From Atopsyche davidsoni (Eukaryota > Arthropoda > Insecta > Trichoptera > Hydrobiosidae): a DNA stretch of 64,000 bases. Numbering within the stretch: the stretch's first letter is position 1; the number at the start of each line of letters is the position of its first letter. A model generated the notes under the pieces. It saw only the letters and a list, made by a program, of their open reading frames with translations, did no database searches and was not told where the DNA came from. The DNA lies in contig JAILWY010000002.1 of NCBI GenBank assembly GCA_022113835.1, positions 3,326,501 to 3,390,500 on the forward strand, read 5' to 3'. The position numbers were made by a program, and so were the translations under genes. Below are positions 58,401 to 64,000 of the stretch, piece after piece.

Positions 58401-61400
58401 CATGGTTTAATTTATACAGTCTTGAAGAAAATCGTAAAAGCTATTCAGTTATTCATATATGTTGTTGTGCTACATAAGCTCTGGGTTGCATGTCAATATA
58501 CAAATTAAATTTTTAACAATAAATTGTAAAGAAAATATATATCACAAAAGGTGTCGTAAGAAGAATGTGGAAATTTTTATTAATTTTATTATAAACTAAA
58601 TGAAATGAATTATTCGGTTATCGCTGCCAAGCCAGTTTATTAAAGACGATTACTGAAAAATTATTATTTTTAAATAATGTTTTTTGTTGAATCATCGAGT
58701 TATACCACGCCATTAATAAAAATTGCTGTTTGCTTTGTTATGGTTGTCCACTGTGGCCTGTGTTCCCCTATTCTATACTAGCGGCCATTTTATGTCGGTC
58801 CAACTGGAAACCATCGTAAACATAATGAGTGCGCTGCGTTTTTTAGTTTGCAGTTTTATTATAGAAAAACATATGCTTTGTGCTAAATTTTTCCTTTTTT
58901 AATGATTTGAATTAAAATTTGATGCCTACGAACACCGGCTCGTAAAAATCCACACAACAGAGTCATGTCGAAATTAAATATGAAGTAAATTAGATTATAT
59001 TTGTAGTATATTTTTTGTTTTTATTTTCTCTTGTCTCATATAAAATGTAGGCCTTTTCAAATATATTTCGCATACACAATATACAAAAATTATTTAAAAT
59101 TAAGTATATTTCAATTTACATACTTTGCTCGTACCTATTATATTTAATTCAACTGAGAGGTGTGCGCTAATTTACGAAAAATAGCCTCTGAGAAAATAAA
59201 CTTTTGTTGATTTTTATTAAATAATTTCAGAAAAATATTAGTTATTTTATTAGTGCTTACACTGATAAAAATGAAAATATTTGAATTAATATGTTTTAAC
59301 ATTTGATCCGTATATTTAAAATTTAAATGAATTTTAACAAAAGTGTAATAAACTGAATCCTTGAAAAATATTTTAAATACATTGGATTTATATATAGATA
59401 TAGTACATTTCACTGAGTTCTAGGAATATTTTTTTTTATGTTAACACATAGTTTGCTTTTTGAGTCATTAGAATTAAATTAAAGCTTTTCAAGGCTGAAT
59501 TCATTGCAGCTTTATAGTTATATTCAAATTAATAAATAATTATAGCACGTATAAGATTGGGCTCTTTTATTTAGGAAGATTTATTTTTACGTTAGGGGGA
59601 TGAAGTTCTCAGCAAATATAAACTGGTTTGACTGTTTTTCCTAGCAACTGATCTGAATTTCAAACATTGAATAGAAAGTCCTTGCGAAGCCTTACGCAGA
59701 GTTTAATTCAATGCTACTTTATATATTTTTTTGTAATAGCTCCGAGCGTCTCCTGACCTATAATCTCGGTACCTCCTACTCGGGTTCCGCATTAAAACCA
59801 GATTTAAGAACAGCCATAATCGAAGAGATCCGTACGATAAAATTGATATCCATCAGACCTCACGCTTCCAGATAAGTGCACCACAAGTAACCTTTGCCTC
59901 TATACAAGCACATACATTTTCAATTTCAACTTACAGCTTACCATTGAGAATCTTTATTCGCCCGCTACTGTACAAGGTATCGGTAAGCCCACTGTATAAT
60001 TTTTAATTTTCATACGATATTGATATTTACAATGATTTTCATACACAATATGAAGTTATTTTTTATGTGCTTCTTGTTCTATGCGCATCAAAAATAACAT
60101 TTTAATCTCAATCAACCAAATAAAAATATATTAAAGCGTAATTTGAACAATTAGTCGGTTATAAATACTCGTAATAACTACTTGTTGTCGACATCGAGAT
60201 TCCGACTTTAGGTCAGGGTGGAGCAAAAAGTAATAAAAACTATTACACATCGTAATTCAAAAGAATAAACGTCTACAACTCTAATAATAACTTTTGTACT
60301 GATACAGGTAAGAATTTATTATAATTATGCAATTTGAGTTAAATCGCCTACATCTTACGCCGGTTTAATTTCTATGACTACAAGCACTGTACTATATGAT
60401 TATTTCACAGAGGTCATAGTCAATCGTATTATATACTATATGAATATATATATATTATTTATAAGAGTATTGAAAAATACATGAGTCCATAATTTAAGCT
60501 AGTTAGTCGGGGCAGGTCATCTGTAATTACCACATTAGGTGAAAATCGGGTAAATTAGGAGCCGAGGCTTCAGCATAATTTCTCACGTTTTCTGAATATA
60601 TTAAGCAGTGTTTTGCGGAATTTTTGCATAAATTTCTCGTAAATTCACTCTAAATTCGTTGTTTTTATTCTATTGATTTTTGCTTAAAAGAAATTTTTAC
60701 CCATTATGTTCTTGTTAACTAAGTGTATATTATTTTAGATCTCTCGTGCATGTAAAGCATGTGTGCAAGTAAAATCAAAGGAGTACTAGTGTTGAATCTT
60801 GTAATAAGTATAAAGCGAATTATTTATGACTATTGATCGTTTGATCCTGAAATTTAAATCCAAACTGATGTTTCAGTATAATAGACGATTTGTATTGACA
60901 CTGCCTGTGTCGATACAAATCGCTGAAAATAAAAATTATTTTAAAACCGTACAAACTGATTTCAATGGGTTTCATATCAAAATGCAATTGAAGCTATTAA
61001 ATGATATCTGAGTAATTATCTTTTTCTTTCGACTATTTCTATTTTGGCACACTGGCTTATTTTATTTGATATTTTAACAAGACGAACATTTCCTGGCACA
61101 GTGTTAGCAAACTCGCTTAATTAAACGTATGCCGAGTTAATTGTTCATGACAATGTAAATGAGGCAGAGTCAGGTACTTGTATTAACGCACTATCAATAG
61201 ATCCAGCAGAACAATTACGTCTTTCATCAATACGTCACGTGTTCAACTCTACATGTTTTGTTGTCCGTCGTTCATTCTATTTGAAGTCTCTTTGAAGTTG
61301 GTTTTTTTATTTGTGAAAAGTATTGAAAGAACATACATAGTAAAGAGGTTCACTCAACTCAACTTGCTATCAGTCTTCAAGTGATATACGACGAGTACAT

Positions 61401-61488
61401 AGATTTTTCGATAAATAAATATAATTTTAAAAATGTCTGTATGTTTTCTAATGATATATTAAAAACGTTTGTGTATATAAGCTTAATA

Positions 61489-61823
61489 CTAATAAATATA
61501 CATTTCGACTCTTTTGTACAGATCGGACAGGTAAAAAATTGAGTTTAGCGTAGTAGCCGGTTGAATCGGTTGTAAGTTAAATTCAGTATTATTAACTACC
61601 TCGTTATTGTCTGGATTACCATTAGTTACTGGCGGGCCAGTTGGCATATGTATATCAGAATCATTCCGCGGTCGAGCGCGGAAATCGAAATTGCTTGCAA
61701 AAAATGCAATCCACCGCAGCGACACGGAGCCGAGACAGTCAACGGCCTGTCGGGAAGGTCAGCCTGCGCCAAGATCCGACTATTCTCTGATAATTGCTTC
61801 TTCACAGATTGCATGGCTTCCAC
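61489..61823 (-). pseudogene. Two overlapping protein-like frames, unidentified
   Basis: On the - strand, MEAMQSVKKQLSENSRILAQ and ADLPDRPLTVSAP (from 61823) are followed in another frame by DSDIHMPTGPPVTNGNPDN and FNLQPIQPATTLNSIF (to 61489). Residue use in both parts looks protein-like. They may be one broken frame or two exons, and could be a mobile-element scrap. I do not recognise the family. Confidence 0.3.
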
Positions 61824-62830
61824 TGGGTCTTAAATAACACGGACGGTGCGTTTTGCGTCTCCCCCGGGGTAATTCTACCTCGCGGTAATTCTGCCCCGAC
61901 TAACGACTGGCCCATCAGATCTCAGCCGGACACCCGATCAAATTATCAAGGGTGTGAGTGTCAAACTGTCTTATATATAAAAAAAATCTCATAAATTGAT
62001 ATACATTTCAATGCACTAAATAAAATAATTTGTGGCGTGTATTTACAGAACGTAAACTATTGAAATATTTTTACTATAACAATATCAGCCGAAGGCCATT
62101 TGGTACTTTCTATAACAAGTAACCCATCAGGAAATTTTAACACTGTTCATAGTATTATTGATATATTTTTTTAAGCATTAATTTTACCATGAATTATTAA
62201 AATTAACACCATCGTATTAAGAAAAAATTTGCCCATATATGACAACAAAACTATAACCGAAGTTTACGAAAACTTTTTAGTATGATGTTATATTCTGCTT
62301 AGCCTTGTTTTCATATTATTGACGGTTTCATTTTATATTGCAATTCAAGTATATCCGGGAAACATAAATAAAAGTATATTTTTCTTTTAAAATTATTTCA
62401 GAAATAGTAATAAGAGGGGTTTAAGTACTTTTTTGTTTTGCGGTCACGAAAGATGACCCCTCGGCGACCACGCATACGTCGATATTTATAAATTATTAAC
62501 CATAATAACAGTCACTAAAGCGCACTGCACATGTGGCATCAAATTGCAACCAAAAAAAAATCACTTATTACGGTTTGCTGTTGCGATTTGTTGCCACGTG
62601 TGCAGTGTGCTTTAATGCATGCTAAAATATTTAATTTACAGCCGGTGTCATTTACTCCTGTAATACTATTGTATAAAAATAAATCAGAATTATTTAAATG
62701 CGGCTTACGCGCGTGTCGCCTCCAGCAAAGCACCTCCTCGGAGATTTTGCAAGGCATTCGCAAATATGAATATTATGCAAATTGATTCGGCCAGTTGTCG
62801 AACGCGCGTTCCCCCGGACAATAAGCGATC

Positions 62831-63249
62831 TATTAACCTTGCCAACACCGCGCCGGGGGTTCATTCCACTTCGTTACTCAAGAGGGTTGAACCCGGTGGG
62901 ACGTCCCGGAATCTGATGATGAAGGACTCCCCGGCCCATCGAAGGCTTCGTTCTGCAGAGATTAAGTCGTGAACACCAGATTTTAAGATTCTGCCAATTC
63001 TGAGTTTTAAAATGACTGCTGTTACGTTGCTCTCTAAACCATCCCACACAACCGACAATCAAACGGCGATTAGTCACTAATTTATTAACCTTGCCAAAAC
63101 CACGCCGGGGGTTCATTCCACTGTAAAGCACAAGAGTCGAGCTCGGTGGGATGTCCCGGAATCTGATGATGAAGGACTCGCCGGCCTATCGAAGGTTAAG
63201 TCGTGAAAATCAGATTTTAAGATCTTTCCGATCCTCAGAGCTTTAAACA
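62831..63249 (+). repeat. Tandem duplication with 252-base spacing
   Basis: Copy 1 (62831-63010) and copy 2 (63083-63249) share CGCCGGGGGTTCATTCCACT, GTCCCGGAATCTGATGATGA, AGGACTC.CCGGCC, TTAAGTCGTGAA and CAGATTTTAAGAT. Copy 2 lacks about 15 bases after GAAGG. A MITE-family scrap (ACAACCGACAATCAAACGGC) lies between them at 63047-63070. Confidence 0.75.
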
Positions 63250-63289
63250 ATCGTGCTCTCGAATTCAATTTGTGGTGATAGGAAACGTT

Positions 63290-63410
63290 ATGTTGCTCTT
63301 GAAAGCAGCTTAAACACGCTGAAACTGAATATAAAAAAACAAAGCAAATAAGACGTTATTGACTAATCATTGTTAACTTGCCAGTTGTATTGCAACGTGT
63401 GTAAGCAGAT
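63290..63410. mobile_element. Palindromic MITE-family unit, decayed
   Basis: GAAAGCAGCTTAAACACGCT at the left and AACTTGCCAGTTGTATTGCA, ACGTGTGTAAGCAGATT at the right are inverses. Confidence 0.4.
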
Positions 63411-64000
63411 TCATTTAATTAATTATGACTTTGTTACTCCATATTTAAAACACTAATATGAATTGGCTGAAGCATTTTCAATTAAGATTAATGACACGAT
63501 TTATCGGGAATGGATCGCAAAGATCTTTCAATCCTACCTGTTATAAAAAATATTTTTTAAAAATTATGCTTCAATTTTGCGTAAGTGTAAGTTCGAATTG
63601 TAATATATCTTTTATGTATGGTAATACTATTTTAGATTTAAAACTTTACTGGATATTTTAAAATGTGGGGCTTTTGTTTCCATTTTGCGTTGTTTCATGC
63701 TTTTATATTTGGTAGATTCTAGATACGGTTACGTACTTTCCATCAAGCGATTGCGTCGGTTTTTACGATCGCCGTAACCCGTGACTGTCGAGCAATTTTA
63801 ACGTGGTAGTTTTTTTTTTATGTTATGTTTCGCTTACCGATACTGGCACTATTTTTAAATTTTTTCATTTAAAAAATCTATTTTTATGATAATAGAAAAA
63901 TAAATTTGATCGCATGTTTTTGTTATGAATATTAAACCAAACAAATATTCTAATGTGGGATAAAAATTTTTAATGATTTGTTTTTGAGTATTTTTTTTAT

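Larger units (their letters stand above)
55498..64000. other. Region 3' of the dsx coding exons
   Basis: No host coding gene recognised. If the donor at 55498 is used, this is dsx intron and perhaps a distal 3' UTR exon. GC-richer patches lie at 56430-56690, 57790-58080, 61600-61950 and 62700-63240. A TG-rich microsatellite is at 57895-57935. The rest, including about 55620-56400, 56700-57780, 58100-61380 and 61990-62500, is AT-rich DNA in which I see no feature. Confidence 0.5.

Noticed and set aside
62918..62960. Hammerhead core from CTGATGATGAAGG...CATCGAAGG.
   Set aside because: CTGATGA is present in both duplicated copies, but GAAA is not at the right place and stem II does not pair well.
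1..64000. CRISPR array, operons, ribosome binding sites, bacterial features.
   Set aside because: The window is clearly animal nuclear DNA with introns; tandem repeats found have no spacer structure.

Overview
This window is nuclear DNA of an insect, most likely a moth or butterfly (Lepidoptera). It is AT-rich, dense in small repeats and poor in genes. The one gene I can name is doublesex (dsx), the sex-determination transcription factor, on the + strand. Three coding exons are clear. Exon 1 (8885-9375) carries a DM zinc-binding domain. Exon 2 (48057-48197) carries the start of the dsx dimerisation domain. Exon 3 (49608-49699) is the lepidopteran-type female-specific exon, which ends the protein with NSTRQYG and TAA. 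Splice signals and codon phases join 1-2 and 2-3. Two further exons are proposed on weaker grounds: a small one at 52472-52505, and a common or male exon from 54850 whose reading frame continues from exon 2 when exon 3 is skipped.

Layout. 1-7740: upstream DNA without a recognisable host gene, packed with short mobile elements. 7742-8884: CpG-rich promoter and 5' leader candidate. 8885-9375: dsx exon 1. 9376-48056: a 38.7 kb first intron with SINEs, foldback elements, two hAT-type transposase relics, a 2.3 kb element with inverted repeats and a YqaJ-type nuclease fragment, tandem repeats, and a GC-rich island at 44.4-44.6 kb that may be an internal promoter. 48057-55497: the alternatively spliced 3' part of dsx. 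55498-64000: downstream or further dsx intron/UTR DNA with no recognisable coding gene.

Main discoveries. (1) Two families of short repeats carry hammerhead-ribozyme-like cores. One family is a 200-250 bp foldback unit with 11-12 bp target-site duplications. The other pairs a conserved 6-bp stem II and palindromic stem III with a changed core, T at position 3 and A at position 8. (2) A pogo/Tigger-like MITE is embedded in the second ribozyme family at two loci 38 kb apart. (3) The dsx exon 1 frame carrying the DM domain does not match the frame that splices into exon 2, so one base appears inserted (or two lost) in a C/G-rich stretch at about 9121-9190. (4) The dsx start codon is preceded by two minimal upstream ORFs, ATG-TGA and ATG-CAG-TGA.

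Everything here is by eye. No alignment, folding or database search was run.
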